The notes beneath the pieces were generated by a model. The model did no database searches. It was not told the origin of the DNA and saw nothing but the letters and a program-made list of their open reading frames with translations. A DNA stretch of 38,081 bases, taken from NCBI GenBank assembly GCA_934373295.1, contig CAKROK010000015.1, positions 1 to 38,081 on the forward strand, given 5' to 3'. The translations under genes were made by a program, and so were the position numbers. The first letter of the stretch is position 1, and each line of letters opens with the position of its first letter. Shown here in pieces: positions 25,808 to 32,748 of the stretch. The stretch comes from an uncultured Christensenellaceae bacterium. Its GTDB lineage: Bacteria > Bacillota > Clostridia > Christensenellales > Christensenellaceae.

Positions 25808-25835
25808 ACCTATGTTCCGTGTGTGCGGGAGTACA
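25808..25835 (-). repeat. CRISPR-repeat-like sequence in the 5' UTR of the cas operon
   Basis: Within the leader of the cas3 transcript, the plus-strand segment CCGTGTGTGCGGGA shares 12 of 13 bases with the core of the array repeat, including the 9-mer GTGTGCGGG; over the full 28 bases about half match. The RNA could form only a short CCG/CGG hairpin, weaker than the true repeat. The rest of the 205-base UTR (25715-25919) shows no reading frame or second repeat 61 bases away. Confidence 0.4.
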
Positions 25836-25919
25836 AGGTTATTTTAAGCCGATGCGGTTTTGTGTAAATTCTCGCTGCGTCGCTTAATCTCCCTGCACAT
25901 TTTCTTCCTCTATACGATT

Positions 25920-25948
25920 ATTATAGGATATGCCAAAAGTATTGTCAA
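25920..25948 (-). promoter_or_regulatory. Consensus sigma-A promoter of the cas operon
   Basis: On the minus strand TTGACA (25943-25948), a 17-base spacer and TATAAT (25920-25925) match the consensus perfectly. Transcription should start near 25912, leaving about 200 untranslated bases before cas3. Constitutive strong expression, or repression by a dedicated factor, is implied. Confidence 0.88.
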
Positions 25949-26036
25949 CTAAATTTTATCTTATGTAAATTTCTGTAATATCAAGAGTTTGTTGGGGGAG
26001 GGGTGGCTCTGAAAGTCAACTTTTTGGTTTTTGTAT

Positions 26037-26076
26037 AAAACAATCTCCGAAGCTCTGAGGCTTTGGAGATTGTTTT
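26037..26076 (-). terminator. Intrinsic terminator (bidirectional shape) after the membrane-anchored unknown gene
   Basis: AAAACAATCTCC pairs with GGAGATTGTTTT, with further inner pairing (AAGC/GCTT) around a TCTGAG-type loop. It lies 44 bases downstream of the minus-strand stop at 26120. The A and T tracts at the two stem bases would let it work in both directions, insulating the cas operon. Confidence 0.85.
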
Positions 26077-26119
26077 AAGTATGGAAATAAAGGTTTTTGC
26101 TGGGGTTGACACGGCATTC

Positions 26120-26710
26120 TTAAAGATTTTGTGCTTTTTCCATAGCATTCACTAGCTTTTCAAATGCATCAGGATTATCAAGCAGTTTTAAAAACATCTG
26201 ATATTTTAATTCGGATTGACTGTCGGTTTGTGCGTTCTTTTCTCGTGCTAACTTTTCGTTTATTTGAGCAATTCCAGCATCTATTTGAACAGTTCGCAAT
26301 ATTTTTTCTTGCTCGCGCTTTTCAGACAAACCAATCGGATAATAATATCGCTTAATATCCTCCCAGCAGATATTTCTATATCCAATATCTTCTGCAATGA
26401 CTTCAAGAAGCCGCAAATGTTTATCTCTAATAGTTTGATCTCTCGTTGGGGAATCTGGCAAAAATGTCGCATCATTAAAGTCTTTCCATGCTTCTCGAAC
26501 GTCTTTGGAAGAGTAAAATGCTACATCAATCATATTAAGAGCTTCGACACTTTCTTCTGCGGCTAAATCGTATCTTTTTGACATCAAAATCGTGAATATT
26601 CTTCTTTTTTCAGCTTGCCGTTGAGATTTTCTTTGCCAAAGTATTGTAACGAATGTTGCTACTAATCCGGAACATAGTGCTGTGATAATCACTAATGAAC
26701 TTTCACTCAT
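26120..26710 (-). CDS. Single-pass membrane protein of unknown function (DUF6680-like)
   Basis: This is a 196-aa protein with one N-terminal membrane helix (residues 6-24, SLVIITALCSGLVATFVTILW) and then a basic stop-transfer segment, so the remainder is probably cytoplasmic. The cytoplasmic part is helical. The motif RRIFTILMSKRYDLAAEESVEALNMIDVAFY followed by VREAWKDF matches, from memory, the DUF6680 family, of unknown role. A possible coiled stretch lies near residues 140-165. It has its own extended -10 promoter, a good AAGGAG site and a terminator, so it is monocistronic. It flanks the cas promoter, and a defence link is possible but unproven. Confidence 0.75.
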   Translation of the reverse strand: MSESSLVIITALCSGLVATFVTILWQRKSQRQAEKRRIFTILMSKRYDLAAEESVEALNMIDVAFYSSKDVREAWKDFNDATFLPDSPTRDQTIRDKHLRLLEVIAEDIGYRNICWEDIKRYYYPIGLSEKREQEKILRTVQIDAGIAQINEKLAREKNAQTDSQSELKYQMFLKLLDNPDAFEKLVNAMEKAQNL

Positions 26711-26782
26711 TTATATTTCTCCTTATCAAGCAAATTGTTTTCATAACAAAGGAACAGTGTGCTTAAATTATTTATCAATATA

Positions 26783-26791
26783 ATTATACCA
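26783..26791 (-). promoter_or_regulatory. Extended -10 promoter of the membrane-anchored unknown gene
   Basis: The minus strand reads TGGTATAAT, an extended -10 element, about 75 bases before the ATG at 26710. No good -35 is seen. Confidence 0.6.
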
Positions 26792-26881
26792 CAACCCAAC
26801 CACTCTACATTAAAAATCCGCACACAAATTTTGATGATCATAATAGGGTTATTTGAAGCGAATTTTATTGCGGCAAAAATC

Positions 26882-26912
26882 TGCATATTTTCGGTACTCC
26901 GAACACACAATA
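26882..26912 (+). promoter_or_regulatory. Candidate sigma-G promoter of spoVT
   Basis: TGCATA (26882-26887), an 18-base gap and CACAATA (26906-26912) resemble the forespore sigma-G consensus TGHATA-N18-CATNNTA, with one mismatch. It lies 37 bases before the spoVT start. The B. subtilis spoVT gene is sigma-G dependent, which agrees. Confidence 0.45.
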
Positions 26913-26949
26913 ATCCTACATTAACCAAAAAAGAGGGAGCGATTTACTT

Positions 26950-27504
26950 ATGAAAGCAACAGGAATCGTGCGGAGGATCGATGATTTAGGGAGAGTGGTC
27001 GTACCAAAGGAGATACGCCGGACGTTGAGGATACGCGAGGGCGACCCGCTGGAAATATTCACCGAAAAGGACGGAAGTGTTGTATTAAAGAAATATTCAC
27101 CCATAGGCGAGCTTTCCGAATACGCGCGCTTTTTCTCATATGCCGTGGGGACAGTCATCGACAAGACGGTGATAATCTGCGACAAGGATTCGATAATTTC
27201 CTCGACCGGCGACGCGAAAAAGGAGTACGTCGGCAAGCCGATAAGCCGTCAACTGGAGGCGATAATCGAGAGCCGCGCCGCGTTTATGCACAATTCCTCC
27301 GATGAGGGGACGTGCATCCCCATCTATGAGGGCGAGGACGCGGGGACCATCAAGGCGCAGTTCATCCGCCCGATATTGAGCGAGGGCCAGACGATAGGCG
27401 CCGTGATAATCCTCGGGAAAAAGGACAGCGACCGGTTGAGCGACGCAGAGGCGAAGTCTGCGGAGGTCGCGGCGGTGTATCTTGGGACGCAGATGGAGCA
27501 ATAG
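26950..27504 (+). CDS. spoVT: SpoVT/AbrB-type sporulation transcription regulator
   Basis: This is a 184-aa regulator with an N-terminal AbrB swapped-hairpin DNA-binding domain (MKATGIVRRIDDLGRVVVPKEIRRTLRIREGDPLEIF, residues 1-45) and a C-terminal GAF-like domain (residues ~55-180, ending SAEVAAVYLGTQMEQ). This is the full SpoVT layout and length; AbrB and Abh lack the GAF part. In Bacillus SpoVT adjusts forespore gene expression late in sporulation. An AGAGGGAG site precedes ATG 26950, and a sigma-G-like promoter is present upstream. It indicates that the host descends from spore formers. A dispersed repeat element follows its stop. Confidence 0.93.
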   Translation: MKATGIVRRIDDLGRVVVPKEIRRTLRIREGDPLEIFTEKDGSVVLKKYSPIGELSEYARFFSYAVGTVIDKTVIICDKDSIISSTGDAKKEYVGKPISRQLEAIIESRAAFMHNSSDEGTCIPIYEGEDAGTIKAQFIRPILSEGQTIGAVIILGKKDSDRLSDAEAKSAEVAAVYLGTQMEQ

Positions 27505-27543
27505 AGTTCAGATTTATTGGCGAATTGCTAAAAGGTTATTCGA

Positions 27544-27658
27544 GAAAGGCTGCCTTTCCACCCTTTTCATTGACTCTGCTCAATCGACGTACAAAAAAGT
27601 ACGCCTAATTCGCATCGCTCGAAAAATGACGAAAAATCAAGCATTTTTGCAGCCTGAT
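27544..27658 (+). repeat. Dispersed intergenic element, copy 2
   Basis: This ~115-bp sequence is homologous to 12123-12250: shared CAATCGACGTAC, GTACGCCT, CGCTCGAAAAATG, CGAAAAATCAAGC and GCAGCCTGAT. AGGCTGC at the left pairs with GCAGCCT at the right. The element ends in GATTTTTTG, so it may terminate spoVT transcription. It lies 40 bases after the spoVT stop, in the same gene-relative orientation as copy 1. Confidence 0.75.
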
Positions 27659-27775
27659 TTTTTGAATAATATCCGGTATTAGTTTCAGAGCGAATAAAGC
27701 GGATTAAAATAGATATTTTTCGGAACATCAATGTTTATAGGGCAGGTGTGAAAAATTTGTCAGCCTGCCCTGTTT

Positions 27776-27935
27776 TTATCCACCCGAAGCGGGGAAAAGT
27801 TATCCACAAATCCACCTTTTCGTGTGAATAAGTGTGGAAATGACGGGAAATGGGGTTTTTTCAAAGGGAAATATCCACATGCCCAAGAAGAGATATCCAC
27901 ATTAATTGCAAAAAATGTTGAAAGGCTGTGGATAA
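27776..27935. other. Cluster of at least six DnaA-box-like sites (oriC or DnaA-titration candidate)
   Basis: Consensus TTATCCACA occurs exactly at 27800-27808 and, inverted, at 27927-27935. One-mismatch boxes are TTATCCACC at 27776-27784, TTATTCACA (inverted) at 27823-27831, and ATATCCACA at 27871-27879 and 27893-27901. An additional two-mismatch box is at 27833-27841. The stretch between 27840 and 27960 is AT-rich and non-coding. This density is far above chance and typical of chromosomal origins or DnaA-controlled regions. dnaA itself is not in the window. Confidence 0.75.
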
Positions 27936-27947
27936 ATTCTGTATAAT
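27918..27947 (+). promoter_or_regulatory. Sigma-A promoter with a DnaA box in its spacer
   Basis: TTGAAA (27918-27923), an 18-base gap and TATAAT (27942-27947) precede the DUF4430 lipoprotein gene. A perfect inverted DnaA box (27927-27935) lies between -35 and -10, so bound DnaA would be expected to block RNA polymerase. Confidence 0.7.
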
Positions 27948-28001
27948 GGAGATGTGACGTGAGGTTTTTGTGTGAAAATCATATAAAGGAGAACGATTTT
28001 T

Positions 28002-28376
28002 ATGAGAGGTAAGAGGCTCGCCGCGGTTATTTTAGCCGTAGTTTTCGCGCTTATGGCGCTTTTGGGATGCGCGAAAGCCCAGGACGAGGGGGCGAAATTC
28101 ACGCTGACGGTGGTGTATGAGGACAAAAGCGAGAGGGATTACACGCTGGACGCAGGCGGAACGATCGCCGACGCGATGAAATCCGCCGCACTGATAAGCG
28201 AGGACGAGTTTAAATCCGGACTTGTCACCGAAATCGACGGTGTAAAGGCGGATTATGAGACGGATGGAGCGTGGTGGGTGCTTTGCGACGCGGATGGAAA
28301 CATGACCTCCGTGGGCATAAGGGATATTCGCCCCAAGGCGGGAGACGTATACAAATTCATCTATCAAGCGCAGTAA
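28002..28376 (+). CDS. DUF4430-domain lipoprotein
   Basis: This is a 124-aa predicted lipoprotein: signal residues 1-22, lipobox ALLGC and acyl Cys at 23. The mature part is a DUF4430 (transcobalamin-C-terminal-like, beta-grasp) domain, with YTLDAGGTIADAMKSA, the following ITEIDGVKADYETDGAWWVLCDADG, GIRDIRPKAGDVYKFIY near the end, and the typical AWW motif. The domain occurs in surface proteins, some linked to cobalamin or other ligand binding; its role here is unknown. An AAAGGAG site precedes ATG 28002. Its promoter overlaps a DnaA box. No partner gene follows; 125 quiet bases separate it from rarA. Confidence 0.88.
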   Translation: MRGKRLAAVILAVVFALMALLGCAKAQDEGAKFTLTVVYEDKSERDYTLDAGGTIADAMKSAALISEDEFKSGLVTEIDGVKADYETDGAWWVLCDADGNMTSVGIRDIRPKAGDVYKFIYQAQ

Positions 28377-28500
28377 TATCTATTTAATAAAGAAATAAAA
28401 CGAATGGACGCGAAAGACGATTTATTACATCAGTGTAATTTTTGTAATTATATAATTCCGAACAGTTCGTCTGAATTTGATTAAAAGCAAAGAATAAAAA

Positions 28501-29820
28501 TCAATTATTTTTCTCGTCTGAACCGCCCTCGCGAATCTGTTTAGCCCTTTTTATCTTGGACTCGCCGCCCATATCCGAGGGGACGTAGTATTTTTTACCC
28601 ACGAGGTTGTCGGGCAGATACTGCTGAACGGCATAGTGGGCGGGGAGGTCGTGCGGATAGATGTAGCCCTTGCCGTTGCCCAGCTTTTGCGCGCCCGCGT
28701 AATGCGTATCGCGAAGATGCGCGGGGACGGGCTGCTGATAGCTCGCCTCTGCGTCGCGCATGGCGGCGTCTATCGCCATCACGACGGAGTTGGATTTCGG
28801 GCTTTCACAGATGTAGATTATCGCCTGCGCGATGTTGAGGCGTGCCTCGGGCATACCGTTGAACTCGAGCGCCTGCGCCGCCGCGACGGCCTGTAAAAGC
28901 GCATTCGGATTGGCAAGACCAACGTCCTCGCTCGCGTGGGCGATCATCCTGCGCACGATTATGCGCGGATCGACCCCGGCATACAGCATACGCGAGCACC
29001 AGAACAGCGCGGCGTCCGCATCGCTCCCGCGAAGCGACTTGCAAAACGCCGAGAGCATGTTGTAATACTCCTCCTCGTCGCACCTCACCGCGCGCTTTTG
29101 TATGGATTCCTCCGCGATATCGAGGGTAACATGAATGCGCCCGTCGGTATCGGGTTTTGTCGTTAGTACGGCAAGCTCGATAGCGTTCAGTGCGGCGCGC
29201 GCGTCACCGTTCGCGATGTTCACAATGTGCATTATCGCGTCGTCATCCGCGGTGACGTTCAACTCGCCAAAGCCGTTTTCCTTATCCGATAATGCATTCA
29301 AAACGGCCTTTTTCACATCAGCGGGCGTGAGCGGCAAAAATTGAAACAGCCGACAACGCGAGACGATAGCGGGCGTCATCGCGACAAGGGGATTTTCCGT
29401 CGTCGAGCCGATAAAGCGCACATATCCCTTTTCCAGCGCGGGGAGTATGCTGTCCGACTGGCTCTTTGACCACCTGTGACACTCGTCTAAAAGCAGATAC
29501 GTGCTGCGGCCGTGCATCTCCAGCTCGGCCTGCGCCTTTGCGATTATCTCACGAACCTCCTTGACGCCCGTGGTGACAGCGTTCACCTTTGCGAAGCGAG
29601 AGGACGTCGTATTCGCGATGATCTCCGCCAAGGTGGATTTGCCCGTGCCGGGAGGGCCGAAAAATATGCAGGACGTGAGTTTATCCGCTTCGATAGCGCG
29701 GCGAAGCAGCCGGCCCTCGCCCACTATTTGTTCCTGACCGATGAAGCCGTCGAGCGTCCTCGGGCGCATTCTGTCCGCAAGCGGGGCGTTTTTTTTCTCG
29801 GTATTTTCAAAAAGACTCAT
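28501..29820 (-). CDS. rarA: Replication-associated recombination protein RarA (MgsA)
   Basis: This is a 439-aa AAA+ ATPase of the RarA/MgsA/WRNIP1 family, acting at stalled replication forks. Walker A is FGPPGTGKST (about 54-63) and Walker B LLLDECH (about 109-115). Sensor 1 is GSTTENP near 137. The C-terminal MgsA oligomerisation domain contains AIDAAMRDAE and the HLRDTHYAGAQKLGNGKGYIYPHD region typical of the family. The start ATG 29820 has GGAGG upstream and its own minus-strand promoter. It ends beside the DUF4430 gene. Length and motifs are complete. Confidence 0.95.
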   Translation of the reverse strand: MSLFENTEKKNAPLADRMRPRTLDGFIGQEQIVGEGRLLRRAIEADKLTSCIFFGPPGTGKSTLAEIIANTTSSRFAKVNAVTTGVKEVREIIAKAQAELEMHGRSTYLLLDECHRWSKSQSDSILPALEKGYVRFIGSTTENPLVAMTPAIVSRCRLFQFLPLTPADVKKAVLNALSDKENGFGELNVTADDDAIMHIVNIANGDARAALNAIELAVLTTKPDTDGRIHVTLDIAEESIQKRAVRCDEEEYYNMLSAFCKSLRGSDADAALFWCSRMLYAGVDPRIIVRRMIAHASEDVGLANPNALLQAVAAAQALEFNGMPEARLNIAQAIIYICESPKSNSVVMAIDAAMRDAEASYQQPVPAHLRDTHYAGAQKLGNGKGYIYPHDLPAHYAVQQYLPDNLVGKKYYVPSDMGGESKIKRAKQIREGGSDEKNN

Positions 29821-29855
29821 TATAAAGCCTCCGTTAAAACAAATTTTATCATTTA

Positions 29856-29885
29856 ATTATACCATAATAGGAGAGGTATTGTCAG
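29856..29885 (-). promoter_or_regulatory. Promoter of rarA
   Basis: On the minus strand CTGACA (29880-29885), an 18-base gap and TATAAT (29856-29861) are seen; the -10 is extended (TGG before TATAAT). It stands 36 bases from the rarA start and diverges from the HAD promoter. Confidence 0.75.
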
Positions 29886-29906
29886 TTTATGAGGATGGAT
29901 TTTTTA

Positions 29907-29935
29907 TTGACAATGCAGGGGAAGAATTATAAAAT
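29907..29935 (+). promoter_or_regulatory. Promoter of the HAD phosphatase gene
   Basis: TTGACA (29907-29912), a 17-base gap and TAAAAT (29930-29935). A GGAGG-rich leader with a hairpin follows before the gene start at 30013. Confidence 0.7.
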
Positions 29936-29951
29936 ATAGTGGAGGGGAACT

Positions 29952-29980
29952 AGGGGGACTTAAACGTACGTGTCCCTTTT
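29952..29980 (+). promoter_or_regulatory. Leader hairpin with T-tract (possible attenuator)
   Basis: AGGGGGAC pairs with GTCCCTTT (two G-U pairs) around ACGTACGT-containing loop bases and runs into TTTT, inside the presumed 5' leader of the HAD gene. Function is not known; it could be a leaky terminator. Confidence 0.4.
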
Positions 29981-30012
29981 ATGTGCATAAAATTTCAAAT
30001 GGAGTTATAAAT

Positions 30013-30663
30013 ATGATAAAAGGTGCTATATTTGACCTCGACGGAACGCTTCTTGATTCAATGCCCGTTTGGACGGACATCGGCGCGAGATATATAAGAA
30101 AGCTGGGCTTTGAGCCGGACGAGAAGTTCTATGACGACGTGCGGTTTATGAAGATACCCGACTATGCGAGGTACTTTAACGAGCGATACGGGTTGCATGA
30201 GGATTCGTTCGAGCTAAAGCTCAAGATAAATGACATGATGGAGTATTACTACCTAAATGAGTTTAAGCTCAAGGAGGGCGTGCGCGAGTTTTTGGCTCTG
30301 TTAAAGCAAAAGGGCGTGAAGCTCGCCGTCTCCACCGCGACGGACGCATACCTCGTGAAGGCGGCGCTCACGCGCGAGGGAGTGTACGACGAGTTTGATG
30401 CGCTGTTCTCCTGCCGCGATTACAACACCTCAAAGGACGAGCCGAAAATATACGACCTCGCCCTCGAGGCAATAGGCACGCCGCGCTGCGAGACGTTCAT
30501 CTTTGAGGACGCGCTCTATGCTATGAGGACGGCAATTCGCGCGGGATATCCCCTCTGCGCGGTGTATGATTATGCAGCGCGCTTCGATGAGCCGGAGATA
30601 CGTAAGCTCGCTGATGTGTATATGAATAGCTTTTGGGAGGGTGAAGAATTGTTTTTTAAATAA
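30013..30663 (+). CDS. HAD-superfamily phosphatase (beta-phosphoglucomutase-like)
   Basis: This is a 216-aa HAD hydrolase acting on a phosphorylated small molecule. Motif I is FDLDGTLLDSMP (nucleophile Asp), motif II LAVSTAT, motif III the Lys in TSKDEPKIY, and motif IV FEDALYAMRTA (about residue 165). The cap is helical, between motifs I and II, as in PGMB/PGP-type enzymes. The start is ATG 30013 because GGAG lies 9 bases upstream; the in-frame ATG at 29983 lacks a site. Its substrate is unknown: phosphoglycolate phosphatase and beta-phosphoglucomutase activities are equally possible. It has its own promoter. Confidence 0.9.
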   Translation: MIKGAIFDLDGTLLDSMPVWTDIGARYIRKLGFEPDEKFYDDVRFMKIPDYARYFNERYGLHEDSFELKLKINDMMEYYYLNEFKLKEGVREFLALLKQKGVKLAVSTATDAYLVKAALTREGVYDEFDALFSCRDYNTSKDEPKIYDLALEAIGTPRCETFIFEDALYAMRTAIRAGYPLCAVYDYAARFDEPEIRKLADVYMNSFWEGEELFFK

Positions 30664-30722
30664 GAACGTGGAGGTCTGCGCCTGACGGCGTAATTAATAC
30701 TGAAGGATTTATAATGAATAAT

Positions 30723-31112
30723 TGGAAAGTTGTAAAATAAAAGTGGAGACACCAGAGGCGGGATATCGCTCAGGAGGCGTTTGAAATGGGTGTCGGCAGG
30801 AACCCTGAACGTCCAAAAAACGCAGTATATTACAGCGACAGGAGCCGTCAGTATACGGCAAAAGCAACAAAGGAAATAGTTTAGAGATTCGGTTTCTGAA
30901 AAAAGCATGTCGCGCCCCGGAACGCCGAGTGATAACCAACCGATAGAGAGCTTTTGGCTGACGCACTCGAGAAAGCCGCGCCGGTCTTAGTAAAAAACTT
31001 CGAATTGTATTACAGCTCAGAGCAAATTCAGTCAGGAAGCAGCTATATGACTCAGAATGAATGTTTTAGGGAATTAACTCTTTAGGTTGTATACTTTTAT
31101 TGACAAGTTTCA
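30723..31112 (+). mobile_element. IS3-family remnant, copy 1 (390 bp, heavily deleted)
   Basis: The left end TGGAAAGTTG...AATAAAAG and the right end CTTTTATTGACAAGTTTCA form imperfect inverted repeats. Inside is a fragment of transposase OrfB (AVYYSDRSRQYTAKATKE, the DDE-domain DRG-type region) broken by stops. Compared with copy 2, the OrfA part is missing between two copies of CACCAGAG, and most of the palindrome is lost. It cannot encode a working transposase. No clear target-site duplication was found. Confidence 0.8.
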
Positions 31113-31144
31113 TGTAGAAGCGAATTGCACATAGAAATACCAAC

Positions 31145-31173
31145 AAAAAACCCCCGCACAAGCGAGGGGTTTT
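31145..31173 (-). terminator. Intrinsic terminator of the GNAT gene
   Basis: On the minus strand AAAACCCC-TCGC pairs with GCG-GGGGTTTT around a TTGT loop, and TTTTTT follows. It begins 7 bases after the stop codon at 31180. In the other orientation it also has T residues and may end IS-derived transcripts. Confidence 0.88.
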
Positions 31174-31179
31174 AGTTTC

Positions 31180-31635
31180 TCAAAGCGTCTTTCGCAGCTG
31201 GAGGAAGTCCTCCTCGGAGGGGTCCTCGTCGTCGCGGAGGTTGATTATGTGGAAATCCAGCATGTCGCGATAGATCTTTATCGCCTTGTGATTTGAGGGG
31301 TGGACAGTGACCTCCACCATGCGTATGCCGCTGTCCTTTAAATCGGAAAAAGCGGATAAAAGAAGTGTCTCGCCCAGCTTTTTGCCCGACTCGGAGGGCT
31401 TCACGAGTATGCCGTATAAAAACGCCTTGCCCGGATTGTCAAAATCGCGCATGAAATAGACGCAGCCGAGTATTTCGTCATATTCTACAGCCGCATAGAC
31501 CCGCCCGTAGCGGATAAACGAATGAATCTCAAAGACGGAAAGACCGCCTCTGTGATGTATTTGGGCTTCAAGGTCGACGAGCTGATCGAGAAGATCGTAG
31601 TCGCTCTCCCGAATGTGGAAATATTCGATAGCCAT
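31180..31635 (-). CDS. GNAT-family N-acetyltransferase
   Basis: This is a 151-aa acetyl-CoA-dependent acetyltransferase fold. Motif B-like start MAIEYFHIRESDYDLLDQL, central strands AAVEYDEILGCVYF and FLYGILVKPSESGKKLGETLLLSAF (pyrophosphate loop with SGKKLG) are clear, then VEVTVHPSNHKAIKIYRDMLDF. The acceptor is unknown; many such proteins modify small molecules or peptides. It has TCAGGAG before the ATG, its own terminator, and stands between an IS remnant and the M14 peptidase gene. Confidence 0.88.
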   Translation of the reverse strand: MAIEYFHIRESDYDLLDQLVDLEAQIHHRGGLSVFEIHSFIRYGRVYAAVEYDEILGCVYFMRDFDNPGKAFLYGILVKPSESGKKLGETLLLSAFSDLKDSGIRMVEVTVHPSNHKAIKIYRDMLDFHIINLRDDEDPSEEDFLQLRKTL

Positions 31636-31766
31636 TGTAATTCTCCTGATAAACTTGAAATTATAGCTATATTATATATATTCTTCCTGCTTTTGGCAAA
31701 CCTTTTTTTCTTTGTGCAGCGATAAACGCATTTTTTTTACTCTTTGTTTACATGTGTTCCGTTGTT

Positions 31767-32549
31767 TTAGAGCTTGGCGGCGCTTTTTATGAACTCGCTC
31801 ACGATGCCCCGCGCACGCTCGGTCAGGCGCTCGCCCACGCTTACGGGATAGGGAACAGGGCTGTCGTCATACGGCGCAAGCTCTATGAGCAGGCAGGGAC
31901 GGTCAAAATGCGCGCGAAACCAGTTTTCAAAGCCGGCGGCGTATATCGCGGGGTCCTTTGAGGGCGGCTTTATGGCATACCCGCTGATTTCTGCAAGCGC
32001 CTGCGCGATTTTTAAAGATTCTTGGGAGATATTCGGGGAATTTTCGTCCGCATAGAATATCTCCTCCCCCTTTGCGTGCAGGGTGAGCGCGGCTTGCGGG
32101 CGGATCTTTTCGCAAAAGCTCATGAGCGCCTCGACCTCCGGCTCGCTCGCGGGATAATAACCCTTAAAACCATCTTTGCACGGCGCGGGCGCGCTTTTTT
32201 TCTCATAAAACAGACAGGGGTAGTTTTCGTTTAGATCGACCCCGCGCGAATTCGCCTTCCATTCGGGGCAGGCGTTTAAGGAAAGCTCCACGCCGTCTGG
32301 GTTTAACATGGGGACGGCGTATAGGACGGCGTCCGGATCGAGCGATAAGCCAGTTAGTTCGCGCATTATGAACCTACTGCTTATGTATTCGCGGCCGTGG
32401 TGCGCACCGACTATGAGAAACGGGCGCGTCCCACCGCCTATCTTGAGCGCGGGGATATCGCGGCCCATGACCGTCTTTCCTATGGAAAAGCAGGGGCATT
32501 TGAGCGAATATATGTCGCCCATCAGCTCGTCGTAGCCGTATCTTTGCAT
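31767..32549 (-). CDS. M14-family metallocarboxypeptidase
   Basis: This is a 260-aa zinc peptidase of family M14, probably a cell-wall peptide (gamma-D-glutamyl-diaminopimelate) peptidase. The zinc site HHGRE (His51, Glu54) is followed by substrate-binding NPDGVEL and a later metal His in LTLHAKGEEIFY; the catalytic Glu is in LLIELAPYDDS near the C-terminus. No signal peptide is seen, so it acts in the cytoplasm or the mother cell of sporulating cells. The start has TTGGAGGTGTCATA, an ideal site. Length is normal for the single-domain members. Confidence 0.88.
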   Translation of the reverse strand: MQRYGYDELMGDIYSLKCPCFSIGKTVMGRDIPALKIGGGTRPFLIVGAHHGREYISSRFIMRELTGLSLDPDAVLYAVPMLNPDGVELSLNACPEWKANSRGVDLNENYPCLFYEKKSAPAPCKDGFKGYYPASEPEVEALMSFCEKIRPQAALTLHAKGEEIFYADENSPNISQESLKIAQALAEISGYAIKPPSKDPAIYAAGFENWFRAHFDRPCLLIELAPYDDSPVPYPVSVGERLTERARGIVSEFIKSAAKL

Positions 32550-32712
32550 ATTATGACACCTCCAACGTATTCACACATCATTCATTATTAGCTGATATGC
32601 TTCATGATAAACCCTATTGTCCCTGATTTACCGGGCGGCAGCGGGGAAAAACGCATTATACAGCAATAAAAATCAAGAAAAAATCGGATTCGACATCTAA
32701 TATGATTTTTTA

Positions 32713-32721
32713 TGTTATAAT
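32713..32721 (+). promoter_or_regulatory. Extended -10 promoter of the yybS-rplI-dnaB operon
   Basis: TGTTATAAT (32713-32721) is a perfect extended -10. The region from 32550 to here otherwise holds only AT-rich sequence without a gene. Transcription would start near 32728, which rules out the ATG at 32725 as the first codon. Confidence 0.65.
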
Positions 32722-32748
32722 AGTATGATAACGATAGGATGGGATATT

